Source of the DNA: Pedobacter hartonius
GTDB taxonomy: Bacteria; Bacteroidota; Bacteroidia; Sphingobacteriales; Sphingobacteriaceae
Direction of reading: 5' to 3'
NCBI RefSeq assembly: GCF_900107535.1
Contig: NZ_FNRA01000001.1
Span: forward strand, 1-64,000
Length of the DNA stretch: 64,000 bases
The translations under genes and the position numbers were made by a program. A model generated the notes under the pieces. It made no database searches and had not been told where the DNA came from. It was given only the letters and a program-made list of their open reading frames with translations. This document shows positions 8,746 to 17,163 of the stretch, piece by piece; position 1 is the stretch's first letter, and every line of letters starts with the position of its first letter.

Positions 8746-9069
8746 ATGAACTTACCAAAAATCATATCAGAATTAGTAAGGACACAAAACAATTTCGACA
8801 GTGTTGCTTACGCAAATTGTTTTTCCGAAACTGCAGTTGTCTATGATGATGGCAAAACACATAACGGAAAGAAAGAAATAGAAGAATGGATTGCAGATGC
8901 TAACGAAAGATACGGCGCTACGATGGAGCCGCTTGACTTTCAGGAAAATGGCTCGCAAAGCATACTTAAAGTGGAGGTTGAGGGTAACTTTGAAGGAAGC
9001 CCCATTGTATTGGACTATCATTTAGAAATTTTTGATGGTTTAATACATTCGGTAAGAGTAACTGGCTAA
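8746..9069 (+). CDS. NTF2-like / SnoaL-like protein
   Basis: 107 residues, the size of a single NTF2-fold domain. Characteristic features are the start SELVRTQNNFDSVAYANCFSET, a strand with VVYDDGKTHNGKKEIEEW and a C-terminal FDGLIHSVRV strand. Such cone-shaped proteins bind or isomerise small hydrophobic molecules, and some are only chaperone-like. It lies just after the SDR in the same direction and is followed by a terminator at 9075, so HxlR-controlled co-expression with the SDR is likely. No catalytic residue assignment is safe. Confidence 0.85.
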   Translation: MNLPKIISELVRTQNNFDSVAYANCFSETAVVYDDGKTHNGKKEIEEWIADANERYGATMEPLDFQENGSQSILKVEVEGNFEGSPIVLDYHLEIFDGLIHSVRVTG

Positions 9070-9074
9070 GCAGG

Positions 9075-9100
9075 ATGGCTAATACAGCCATTCCTTTTTT
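9075..9100 (+). terminator. Intrinsic terminator after the SDR/NTF2-like unit
   Basis: ATGGCT (9075-9080) pairs with AGCCAT (9086-9091) across AATAC and is followed by CC and six T. It lies 6 nt after the NTF2-like stop codon. Confidence 0.75.
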
Positions 9101-9312
9101 AACTCTCCTTCGTATCGTCCTGACATAGCTATACAAAAAAGCCGTTATCATGAAAGAAACCGGCATTTTTTTATCGCAGAATTTGCAGAAAGGAATAGCA
9201 ACTGAACTCAATTTACATTACACTGAACAACAGTGGACCAGGATGTCATATTTATAGGCGACCGTTGATTGTAACAAAACAATAGCGCTGGCCATTTGTT
9301 CAAACTCATTAG

Positions 9313-9744
9313 ATGCCAGTAAAGCAAAGCATAAAGTCCAAACAGCAGTTCGATTCTGCACTTGCCCTTGAAAAGTCCGGAGATATACAGGGGGCACTGA
9401 AGCTCTATGGAAAATCTGTAACAACCGACCCATCCAACTCCCATGCATGGAACAGGCAAATGATACTCTTCCGGAAAATCAGATCAAAGGAAGAAGAGGT
9501 AAAATTGATTAAAACCGCTATCGGGGAATACCAAAGCGCGGCACAATCCAGGCAAGAGGAATGGCTGAAAGAAAACAGGCAAAAAGCAGACAGTACACGG
9601 GAACTCGCCAGCCTACTTGGGATGCTTGAGCCGAGCGGACTTCCAAAAAAATATGATAAGATACTGGAGCAATGGCAAACCAGGCTCTACCTGTTGGAAT
9701 ACCGGATCAAGAATTCAAGGAAAAAGAAGAAGGCCCCTAAATAA
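9313..9744 (+). CDS. Small tetratricopeptide-repeat protein
   Basis: 143 residues, no signal peptide, so cytoplasmic. Residues about 10-45 form one clear TPR unit (FDSALALEKSGDIQGALKLYGKSVTTDPSNSHAW), followed by a second, weaker helical pair and a charged C-terminal helix ending in a Lys-rich tail (RKKKKAPK). TPR units mediate protein contacts, and no partner is evident. It stands alone between a terminator-like region and the truncated MVHR-type gene. Confidence 0.75.
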   Translation: MPVKQSIKSKQQFDSALALEKSGDIQGALKLYGKSVTTDPSNSHAWNRQMILFRKIRSKEEEVKLIKTAIGEYQSAAQSRQEEWLKENRQKADSTRELASLLGMLEPSGLPKKYDKILEQWQTRLYLLEYRIKNSRKKKKAPK

Positions 9745-9849
9745 TTTGCGCATTCATCCTTTACGCCGGCCTAATACTCTATGTTGTCTTCTTCATTTCC
9801 AGGTAAAAACTTTCCCGAAGTTTGTCCGTTACCTACTAAAGCTTATATC

Positions 9850-10041
9850 ATGGTTCACCGCTATGATATACCCTCCGTAACCCTACTGCTGAAGGGCATC
9901 TTGCTGTTTATAGTACTTTGCTTTAACCATCAAGCATTTGTTCAGACTAACCGCGATGAGGCCGCATTTCGCTATGCGTTGAAAAGCTTTCAGTCCGCTG
10001 TGCTTCAAAAGAACCTGGTAAAAGCAGGCAGCATGATGCAC
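9850..10041 (+). pseudogene. Truncated copy of the MVHR-type secreted protein
   Basis: Starts MVHRYDIPSVT, has a signal peptide ending near FVQ and the conserved block ALKSFQSAVLQKNLVKAG, then breaks at 10041. It is a diverged duplicate of the intact gene at 26715-27254: the DNA is identical over a long run around GAAAAGCTTTCAGTCCGC. Only about 64 of 179 residues remain. The break joins directly to a Ku-like fragment on the other strand. Confidence 0.85.
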
Positions 10042-10152
10042 TCAATCAGCTTCAACAGCTTTTTATGATAGGTGTCTTCATATCTTGAAACGTCAAAGGT
10101 TTCGGCATACTGGTTCATTAGCGCAAGCCCCATATCCATTTCCTGCATTCGG
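10042..10152 (-). pseudogene. Fragment resembling the C-terminus of Ku
   Basis: The minus strand reads MQEMDMGLALMNQYAETFDV followed by SRYEDTYHKKLLKLIE. The spacing of Glu, hydrophobic helix, Phe-Asp, Tyr-x-Asp-Thr-Tyr and Leu-Ile-Glu fits the conserved C-terminal helix region of bacterial Ku, the end-binding protein of non-homologous end joining. Nothing upstream or downstream of it is intact. It ends exactly where the truncated MVHR-type gene ends, so the two were joined by a deletion or rearrangement. Family assignment is from memory of the pattern only. Confidence 0.5.
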
Positions 10153-10238
10153 AACACTGACCCAGGTAGAACACAGGAGTATGCCAGTAATTGAGCGCCA
10201 GGTGGTTAATTGCAAAACACCTGACTTATTAACGAATT

Positions 10239-11060
10239 TTATTTATCAGTATCCTTTTCAAACGGGGCTGCAACCATCTTATTAAATATTTGCAGCGGAA
10301 GTAACCATCGTAAGAAGAAACCCATTCTTGCTTGCATAGTCGCCGGATATCTTAACTTAATTTTATTATCAGTAGCGGCTTTAAATGCTACTTTTGCTAC
10401 TGTATCAGCATCAGGTGCCATTTGGTAACTAGCTATAATGTTGCCCTGAACTTTGTTTGCATATTTATCATAGACTGAATTGGAAACAAAAGAGGTGCTA
10501 TTTGTAAACTCACTTTTAACAGAACCAGGTGCAAGATTCTTAACCACTATATTGAAAGGCCTTAGCTCATATTGCAATGCTTCCATAAAACCCTCTAATG
10601 CCCATTTAGTACTGATATATATGCTGTAAAGTGGAAATGTCAAATTTCCGCCTGATGAAGTGGTATTCAAAATTATGCCTGACTTCTGCGCTCTGAAATG
10701 CGGTAAAACAGCCCGGGTGACATTCATCACGCCGAATAGGTTCGTTTCAAATTGTTTTCTTACCTCCTCATCAGATATCGCTTCAAAAGGCCCTGCGAGC
10801 GCATAGCCGGCATTATTAAAAAGCACGTCTATTCTCAAATATGTTTTAAGAACGTCTTCCACCGCATTCTTTATGCTGTCAACACTTGTAACATCAAGTC
10901 CAAATAATTTGATATTAGTATAGTCTTCAAACTCCTTCAAAGATTTTGGATTTCTCATTGTGGCGGCAACATTCCACCCTTGTTTGGCAAAGAATACAGC
11001 ACTTGCCATTCCAATTCCGGATGAAGCACCGGTGATCAGTATTACTTTTTTATCTGACAT
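10239..11060 (-). CDS. Short-chain dehydrogenase/reductase
   Basis: 273 residues from the start chosen at 11060 (MSDKKVILITGASSGIGMAS). The frame is open further upstream, but that part overlaps the cupin gene and looks non-native. Motifs are TGASSGIG, NNAGYA, catalytic Ser in NTTSSGG and YISTKWALEG (Tyr and Lys). The C-terminal part (KLRYPATMQARMGFFLRWLLP) is typical of the retinol-dehydrogenase-like SDR group. It starts 32 nt after the cupin stop on the same strand, so the two are probably co-transcribed. Substrate unknown. Confidence 0.92.
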   Translation of the reverse strand: MSDKKVILITGASSGIGMASAVFFAKQGWNVAATMRNPKSLKEFEDYTNIKLFGLDVTSVDSIKNAVEDVLKTYLRIDVLFNNAGYALAGPFEAISDEEVRKQFETNLFGVMNVTRAVLPHFRAQKSGIILNTTSSGGNLTFPLYSIYISTKWALEGFMEALQYELRPFNIVVKNLAPGSVKSEFTNSTSFVSNSVYDKYANKVQGNIIASYQMAPDADTVAKVAFKAATDNKIKLRYPATMQARMGFFLRWLLPLQIFNKMVAAPFEKDTDK

Positions 11061-11091
11061 ACCATGTAATTTTAAGTTATTTTGAAAATTT

Positions 11092-11589
11092 CTAATCGAG
11101 GAAGTTTTGCGGGTACAATACCTGTCCATGCTTCTGCGCAATGGCATATAAGTTTTTAATAGATTCAGGATCCATTGGTGGTGGGAGAAATTCTCCGGCA
11201 GCAACGGGATCGCCAATTTCTTCAAAAAACTCTTCCAGCCCGGCAGGGACAACTAAACAAAGCAATTGAGCCATTTTATCGCTTACATTTTTAAAATAAT
11301 GTACTATACCTCCTTCAGGCACTACTACAAAAGAGCCCTTTTTTGCAATATAGACCCCGGCTTCGGAATGAACTTCCACTTCGCCATCGACGATGTAAAA
11401 GGACTCATAAAAGTTGGCGTGGGAATGCGGCCCTGGGCCGTTTTGAGGAGGTACCAGCATTTCAATAGTCGCAAATGCCCCGTTGGTTTGTCTGCCCGAA
11501 ATAAGTATCCGGTAGTTACCGCCTACTACTGATAAAATTTCACCACCTTCAGGGTCTACTGTAATCGGGGATGGTTTTGAGGTTTCCAT
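11092..11589 (-). CDS. Cupin-domain protein
   Basis: 165 residues with a single cupin barrel. The metal-binding region reads GPGPHSHANFYESFYIVDGE, matching the G(X)5HXH(X)3,4E(X)6G cupin motif, and the second motif lies around VVPEGGIVHYFKNVS. Such proteins are dioxygenases, isomerases or ligand sensors, and quercetin-dioxygenase-like members are common. It precedes the SDR at 10239-11060 on the same strand. Upstream, on the same strand, lies a decayed reading frame that ends 13 nt before its start. Confidence 0.9.
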   Translation of the reverse strand: METSKPSPITVDPEGGEILSVVGGNYRILISGRQTNGAFATIEMLVPPQNGPGPHSHANFYESFYIVDGEVEVHSEAGVYIAKKGSFVVVPEGGIVHYFKNVSDKMAQLLCLVVPAGLEEFFEEIGDPVAAGEFLPPPMDPESIKNLYAIAQKHGQVLYPQNFLD

Positions 11590-11601
11590 ATAATTTTGTT
11601 T

Positions 11602-11855
11602 TTAGTTACAATATTTTTGAATTAGATCCAATGTATCGATGACTGCCATGATCAGGGCTTCAAGTTCAAAAATATTGAGCAAAAAAACAACTTTGTTACT
11701 GATGCGGCTATTTACTTTTGCAAACCAGTTGTTCAGCTCCATGATCTTTTTATTCTGAGTCCTCAAACCGTCAAGATTGCGAGTTATGATTGCAAGTTGG
11801 CACTTTTTGAAATGAAATTCCTTTGACCTTCTCCCACAACGCCAATTTTGATCAT
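11602..11855 (-). pseudogene. Decayed small gene of the ATPase module
   Basis: ATG at 11855 begins MIKIGVVGEGQRN, then the frame shifts. The following frame is open and coding-like (GLRTQNKKIMELNNWF, then FLLNIFELEALIMAVIDTLD) down to a TAA at 11602. The opening resembles small DUF4276-type partners often paired with an AAA ATPase, and an ATPase remnant does precede it on the same strand. That pairing is inference and the family call is weak. Confidence 0.3.
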
Positions 11856-11879
11856 TATTCTAAATCTGACAGCATCCAA

Positions 11880-12662
11880 AAAAATCACTTAACTGTCCGC
11901 TCCGGTCCATATTAATCCTGCCTTTCTTCTTCTGTAATAAGCCTGGATGCCGGATCTGGGAGCCCTTTTTCAGGTCAGATTTAGCAATGAGGATCCTGTC
12001 CGGCTCATCTGCTTCAAGATGGTTCAGTGCAATTGGAGAGTGGGTTCTCTACCTGTTCACTTCTTTGACGTTTTCCTGATCATAGCCGGTCTCCGCCTCA
12101 AGCGTAAGAAAAGCGTCTTCAACAAGCTGAAGGGTATTCAACTCAGACCACGACACATCTCCATCAGATTCAAAACTACAGTCACATGACCAGCTATATC
12201 AATGCAGTCCAACGTCTGGGGAATCTGAAACGTCAAATATTTGGGCACAAGGTGATTGTAATCAAGTCTTCTTAATATCATGGAAAGAGAACCCGGGGAT
12301 ACTCTTCTTACCAATGCGCTAGGCAAGATATTGCTAATGTTATCATATATTTTTTCCCCATCACGATAGATCCTTATTGCGGTTTTGATCCTACTGTCAA
12401 AATCTTCAATAACATCATTATCGTCCAGAAAATCTGGATCCGGCATCTTGGAAAGCTTATCCAACTCCATTGTAATCTTTTCCCCATTGTCCGCCATAAA
12501 TTGCAGGACTGCCGACTTAAAACCAGCTCTTCTGAAACCAAAAATTGACAGTGCATCATTGAGCGATTCCAGTAAATTTGATTTTCCAGATCCGTTCTTG
12601 CCGATCAAAATATTCAGTCCGGTATTGAGTTTAAGATTAAGTCCCGCTATGGAAATTACCAC
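11880..12662 (-). pseudogene. Broken AAA/OLD-like ATPase
   Basis: The N-terminal 174 residues remain in one frame (12662-12138) with a Walker A motif, LIGKNGSGKSNLLESL at about residues 18-33, in the SMC/RecF/OLD style. The frame then ends at 12138. Coding-like sequence continues in other frames (VSWSELNTLQLVEDAFLTLE, then RILIAKSDLKKGSQIRHPG) to about 11890, showing at least two frameshifts and a missing middle; no Walker B or signature motif is visible. Relatives act in DNA repair or phage defence with a small partner, which may be the decayed gene at 11602. Probably dead. Confidence 0.7.
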
Positions 12663-12873
12663 TCACTGAAATAATACTCGAAAGGCAACTTTCGACTGAG
12701 AAAGAACAGATCATCATGAAATTTCTTTTTTGCTATATAAATTTTTAATTTCACGAAACTGATATTATTTTTTGAGCAAAAGAACTAATTTATTAACAGA
12801 CAACAACAATACAGAAATAATGATACGCAAGGACGATTAAAGACCAGAAGGCTTGGCAAAAGACTTGCCTTGA

Positions 12874-13041
12874 AAGGAGGCAAAAGAAGACGAGATTACA
12901 AGATTGATAAAAAAGCAAGGATTAACCGACGAGCAAATGGTTGAATTTGCAGAGGCACCTATAAGCTTAGTAAAAAGGGTTAAAAAAAGCCCAACTTTTT
13001 TCATGACAAGTTTTACTTTTTTATTAATCACAATAGCCTAA
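12874..13041 (+). pseudogene. C-terminal remnant of an Rpn/PD-(D/E)XK-type protein
   Basis: The frame following a stop at 12871 reads KEAKEDEITRLIKKQGLTDE and then QMVEFAEAPISLVKRVKK, ending with TAA at 13039. A charged helix followed by a small helical GLTDEQ module is usual at the end of Rpn-family transposase/nuclease proteins, such as the intact gene at 24229. The rest of 12663-13220 shows no gene. Confidence 0.35.
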
Positions 13042-13220
13042 ATTTTCTAATTTACAATGGCTAAATTTACAGGGAGGATGTCAACAGTTAAATTTTCTAC
13101 TTTTAAATTTATTTTTAATCAAGCTTAACAAATTGATGTGCTAATACTTTATGTATTAAAACACGCATTTATCAGATAAATAATTGACAATTACAATATA
13201 ATATTTATCAACTATCAATT

Positions 13221-15353
13221 ATGAAATTAAATATACGATCACAAGAACTGGGTAGTAAAGGACTTTATTTGGCTCTTTACCTTATGGTAAACCTATCGCC
13301 AATAAGTGCTAATGCACAAAATGTACATTTAAATGGCAACGCAGGCGGTAAAAGGTTTGATGGCGTAGGGGCGGTTAGCGGCGGCGGAGCTACTTCTGTA
13401 TTGTTAAAAGATTATCCCGAAGAACAGCGTAATCAGGTCCTGGATTTACTATTTAAACCGAAGTTCGGTGCATCAATGAATGCACTGATGGTTGAAGTTC
13501 CGGGGGATGGAAATTCTACACAGGGATCTGAACCAAGCCATATGCACACTAAAGATGATTTGAACTTTAATCGCGGGTACGAATGGTGGCTAATGAGTGA
13601 AGCAAAAAAAAGAAATAAAAAAATAACACTTGATGCAAATGCATGGGGGTCCCCTGCCTGGGTTGGCAACGGTGTTTTTTGGTCGCAGGATATGGCAGAC
13701 TATTATGTAAAATGGATACAAGGGCTAAAATCAGTTTACGGGTTGACGCTTGATGCCATAGGTTGCCGTAATGAAAAAGGAGTTAGTATCGACTTTGTTA
13801 AAAGATTCAGAAAAACCCTTGATGCAAGCGGATTGCAGAATGTTAAAATACATGCTTTTGACAACTGGGGAAAGGATAAGTTTGACTGGGTAAAAGATCT
13901 TGAAACTGATCTGGAATTACGCAATGCTGTAGCCGTTATAGGTAACCATACCATGTCCGAAGTAGCAACGCCTGAAGAGGTAAAAAAATTAAGCGAAAGG
14001 CTGAACAAACCAATCTGGAACACAGAAGAACATACCTATAAGGAAGGATTTGATTGTGAAATTACCCTTGTGAAATCTTTTAATGAAAACTTTATAATTA
14101 GCGGCGCTACTAAAATCGTAAACTGGTACCTGGTTGGTTCTGTTTATCCGACTGAACCTTATGCTGAAACACCCGCAGCTATGATAGCCAATTCACCCTG
14201 GAGTGGTTTTTATAGAACCCGTGAGGCTTTGTGGGGATATGCACATTATGGGCAATTTGCTGAAATTGGCTGGCAATATTTAAATGGGGCGAGTGGCAAA
14301 CTTAATAGTGGCGGAACCTATGTTACACTTAAATCGCCAAGTAAAGATTATAGCGTAATTTTTGAAACTAAGGATGCCAAAATTAACCAGACAGCTACTT
14401 TTACCATTAGTGGGGCGCTGTCTGCCAGTAAGCTTTGCGTTTGGCGAAGTAACGAAAGAGAACAGTTTGTACGGCTGGCTGACATTACACCTAAAAACAA
14501 TTCTTACACAATTACCCTTGACCCAAAATCTATTTATTCTATTTCTACAACTACAGGTCAGCAAAAGGGATCATTTACACAAATACCGACAGAAAAAAAA
14601 TTCCCGTTCCCATATTATGAAACGTTTGATGAATATGTCTCACCTAAGCAATATGGGTATTTGCCTCATTATTTTGCCGATATTTACGGAACTTTCGAGT
14701 TAGCAGAACGTCCTGATAACAAAGGAAAGTGCCTGCGTCAGGTAGTTCCAGTGCGGCCGATTTCCTGGGCACCTGGTTGGCAGGCTTACACAATTTTAGG
14801 AGATGATAAATGGCAGGACTACGAAATTGGCGCAAATGTATATTTGAACCAGGGCGATACAGCGGGTGTCATGGGTCGCGTCAATGATGTCGGCTCCGGC
14901 TATGGGACCATTCCAAAAGGATATTTCCTGCAACTCGGAAGTGATGGCCAATGCCGTTTGGTAGTAAGTCGTGGCAAAAGGGAAAAGAATAAACCTGTCG
15001 GCGATGCCGAACAACAAGCAATTATCAAGGCGGGTAAGGATTACAGCGAGGGAGGAGAAAAGATTCTTGGAGTTGTAAAAATTGCTAACGTTTTACCAGG
15101 CACCTGGCACAATTTGAAACTTGTTTTTAAAGGATTTGCAATAACGGCACTCGTGGATGGTAAGCCTGTATTGAATGTAACAGACACGCTTTATTCACAC
15201 GGAATGGCCGGACTGTTAGCATTAGGCGGAGAAACGAAACTGAGTACGCCATACTTTGATAATGTTTTAATCGATGCGCCTGGAGCAGAATCTCCAACTC
15301 CGACTATTTCTTCAAGCAATATTAAACCAATGTATAGAGACATTCAGAAATGA
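13221..15353 (+). CDS. GH59 galactocerebrosidase-like glycoside hydrolase
   Basis: 710 residues with a signal peptide (cleavage likely after ISANAQ). A TIM-barrel catalytic domain spans about residues 35-360: the start FDGVGAVSGGGATSVLLKDYP, the acid/base Glu185 in GCRNEKGVSID and the nucleophile region PIWNTEEHTYKEG (Glu269/Glu270), which align with the two catalytic glutamates of galactosylceramidase. A small beta-sandwich follows. A C-terminal lectin-like domain (about 480-690) contains WQDYEIGANVYLNQGD and WHNLKLVFKGFAITALVDG. The family removes beta-galactose from galactolipids or galactosides. No SusC/SusD or transporter is nearby, so it stands alone; natural substrate unknown. Confidence 0.9.
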   Translation: MKLNIRSQELGSKGLYLALYLMVNLSPISANAQNVHLNGNAGGKRFDGVGAVSGGGATSVLLKDYPEEQRNQVLDLLFKPKFGASMNALMVEVPGDGNSTQGSEPSHMHTKDDLNFNRGYEWWLMSEAKKRNKKITLDANAWGSPAWVGNGVFWSQDMADYYVKWIQGLKSVYGLTLDAIGCRNEKGVSIDFVKRFRKTLDASGLQNVKIHAFDNWGKDKFDWVKDLETDLELRNAVAVIGNHTMSEVATPEEVKKLSERLNKPIWNTEEHTYKEGFDCEITLVKSFNENFIISGATKIVNWYLVGSVYPTEPYAETPAAMIANSPWSGFYRTREALWGYAHYGQFAEIGWQYLNGASGKLNSGGTYVTLKSPSKDYSVIFETKDAKINQTATFTISGALSASKLCVWRSNEREQFVRLADITPKNNSYTITLDPKSIYSISTTTGQQKGSFTQIPTEKKFPFPYYETFDEYVSPKQYGYLPHYFADIYGTFELAERPDNKGKCLRQVVPVRPISWAPGWQAYTILGDDKWQDYEIGANVYLNQGDTAGVMGRVNDVGSGYGTIPKGYFLQLGSDGQCRLVVSRGKREKNKPVGDAEQQAIIKAGKDYSEGGEKILGVVKIANVLPGTWHNLKLVFKGFAITALVDGKPVLNVTDTLYSHGMAGLLALGGETKLSTPYFDNVLIDAPGAESPTPTISSSNIKPMYRDIQK

Positions 15354-15513
15354 TTGTAAGTTGAAAAAAAATATATAATTCGTCTATTTGATCTTGGAAT
15401 AGACCATGGAAAGTGGTCACATACTAATTTAGCATATAAATTTAGAAGGTTGATGTATTTACTTGATAATGAATAGCGACGATAAGGATATAGTTGGTAA
15501 AATTTAATTTTTA

Positions 15514-15540
15514 TTGTAAGGAATTGATCTTTATGGCGAC
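15514..15540 (+). promoter_or_regulatory. ECF-type promoter of the DUF1223 gene
   Basis: TTGTAAGGA (15514-15522), 14 nt, CGAC (15537-15540) followed by CAA. The same two boxes with the same spacing occur at four other sites in the window. The CGAC box is 41 nt before the ATG. Confidence 0.78.
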
Positions 15541-15581
15541 CAACTGCTTAAAGAGGTTATTCAATTATTAACAGTAAAAAA

Positions 15582-16385
15582 ATGAAATCATTCAAAATAT
15601 TTATAGCTGTTGCCTGCCTCGGAATGGCAGCAATGGTGACTCAGGCATTTACCGCTATTAAAAAAGAAAAGTTGACCAAAGCGGTAACACCCGGAAAAGG
15701 TTTTGCAGTAATCGAACTGTTTACCTCCGAAGGCTGCTCCAGTTGTCCGTCCGCAGATGCGCTGGTAGCTCGTGTGGAAAAGGAAGTGACCGATAAACCG
15801 GTTTATATACTGGCCTACCATGTGGACTACTGGAACCGGTTGGGCTGGAAAGACGTTTTCAGCAGCCCGGAATATTCGGCCAGGCAGAGACAGTATGCTG
15901 ATTGGCTGAATCTGTCTTCTGTTTACACGCCGCAGATCGTGGTAAACGGCCGTAAAGAATTTGTGGGCTCGGAAGAAGGAACATTGCGCAATGCGATCAA
16001 ATCTGACCTGAAAATCGCTGAAAAGGATGAACTGGCTTTGAATAATATTAAAGTCGATGGTGACAAAGCCACCATACATTATACTACCGGCGCAGTTGAT
16101 AACTCCGTCCTGATTATCGCCCTGGTTCAAAAGAACGCCGCTACAAAAGTACAAAGAGGTGAAAACGCTGGTCGTACCTTATCTCATGTTCAGATAGTAA
16201 CTCAGCTGAAAACTATTGCCTTAAACAATTCCAAAGATGGGTCAGATAATATCAGCCTGCCCCCGGGGTTTGATCCGAAAAAATGGGAGCTGATCGGCTT
16301 TGTGCAGAATAAAGCGAATGGTGAGATCACAGGGGCTGCAAAAGCTGAATTTCCATCAGTAATGAGCGCTCAGGCCTCCAATTAA
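15582..16385 (+). CDS. DUF1223 secreted thioredoxin-like protein
   Basis: 267 residues with an N-terminal signal sequence (MKSFKIFIAVACLGMAAMV), so it acts outside the cytoplasm. DUF1223 has a thioredoxin-like fold. The family start FAVIELFTSEGCSSCPSADAL is present with a CxxC pair (Cys52, Cys55), followed by PVYILAYHVDYWNRLGWKD and the cis-Pro region VYTPQIVVNG. The CxxC pair suggests a redox role, but the physiological substrate of the family is not settled. It has its own ECF-type promoter upstream and a strong terminator right after the stop, so it is probably monocistronic despite the redox genes downstream. Confidence 0.92.
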   Translation: MKSFKIFIAVACLGMAAMVTQAFTAIKKEKLTKAVTPGKGFAVIELFTSEGCSSCPSADALVARVEKEVTDKPVYILAYHVDYWNRLGWKDVFSSPEYSARQRQYADWLNLSSVYTPQIVVNGRKEFVGSEEGTLRNAIKSDLKIAEKDELALNNIKVDGDKATIHYTTGAVDNSVLIIALVQKNAATKVQRGENAGRTLSHVQIVTQLKTIALNNSKDGSDNISLPPGFDPKKWELIGFVQNKANGEITGAAKAEFPSVMSAQASN

Positions 16386-16394
16386 TTCATAGAC

Positions 16395-16427
16395 ATAGCA
16401 ATGGGTTTCGAGTCCATTGCTATTTTA
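16395..16427 (+). terminator. Intrinsic terminator after the DUF1223 gene
   Basis: ATAGCAATGG (16395-16404) pairs perfectly with CCATTGCTAT (16414-16423) across a 9-nt loop and runs into TTT. It separates the DUF1223 gene from the cytochrome b/molybdopterin unit. Confidence 0.78.
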
Positions 16428-16464
16428 AACACTCCGCTATTGAATATAATCTCCAGCTGATACC

Positions 16465-17163
16465 ATGAAAGTTATTAAAGAGAAACATCCGCTTATAATG
16501 CGCTGGACCCATTGGGTCAATTTTCCTGTACTTACCATAATGATATGGAGCGGGATGCTGATCTACTGGGCCAATGATGAATATTCCGTTACCCTCTTCG
16601 GGCACACCCTCATAAAATTTTTTCCAGACTGGTATTATGACCTGCTGCACATTCCTTCCCGCTTGGCAGAAGGGATGGCTTTCCACTTCCTCTTCATGTG
16701 GTTTTTTACACTGAATGGAATATTTTACACCTTATACACCATTATATCCGGACAATGGCGACAGCTGCTGCCCAACCGGCATTCCTTTAAAGAGGCCTGG
16801 CTGGTGGTACTGCACGATCTGCACATCCGCAAGATGGCCCCGCCACAGGACAAATATAATGCAGCGCAACGGATTGCGTACACCTCCATTTTTGTGATGG
16901 GCACCGGTTCGGTGATCACCGGGCTGGCTATCTATAAACCGGTACAGTTTTACTATTTAACCTGGCTTTGTGGCGGCTATCATTTGGCGCGTATCTGGCA
17001 TTTTGCATTAACGATTGGCTACGTATTATTTTTTGTCATACATATTGTTCAGGTAATATTGGCTGGCTGGAACAACTTCAGGTCAGTTATTTCTGGATTT
17101 GAAGTGATTGAAGAACAACCTATTCCAGTCAAAGAAACACCCAATAAAGATGAAAAAGCTTAA
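16465..17163 (+). CDS. Membrane cytochrome b561-type subunit
   Basis: 232 residues with four to five membrane spans. Likely haem-ligand His residues lie in HPLIMRWTHWVNF, EGMAFHFLFMWFF, LARIWHFALTIGYV and FFVIHIVQVI, the usual pattern of bacterial cytochrome b561 / formate-dehydrogenase-gamma-like subunits that move electrons from quinol to a periplasmic partner. Its stop overlaps the start of the molybdopterin oxidoreductase by 14 nt, so the two are translated together and probably form one electron chain, as in MsrQ-MsrP pairs, although this is not an MsrQ sequence. Confidence 0.9.
   Translation: MKVIKEKHPLIMRWTHWVNFPVLTIMIWSGMLIYWANDEYSVTLFGHTLIKFFPDWYYDLLHIPSRLAEGMAFHFLFMWFFTLNGIFYTLYTIISGQWRQLLPNRHSFKEAWLVVLHDLHIRKMAPPQDKYNAAQRIAYTSIFVMGTGSVITGLAIYKPVQFYYLTWLCGGYHLARIWHFALTIGYVLFFVIHIVQVILAGWNNFRSVISGFEVIEEQPIPVKETPNKDEKA

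Noticed and set aside
12837..13031. Minus-strand open frame of 64 codons
   Set aside because: The plus strand carries the coding-like Rpn remnant; the minus-strand product has no family-like sequence.
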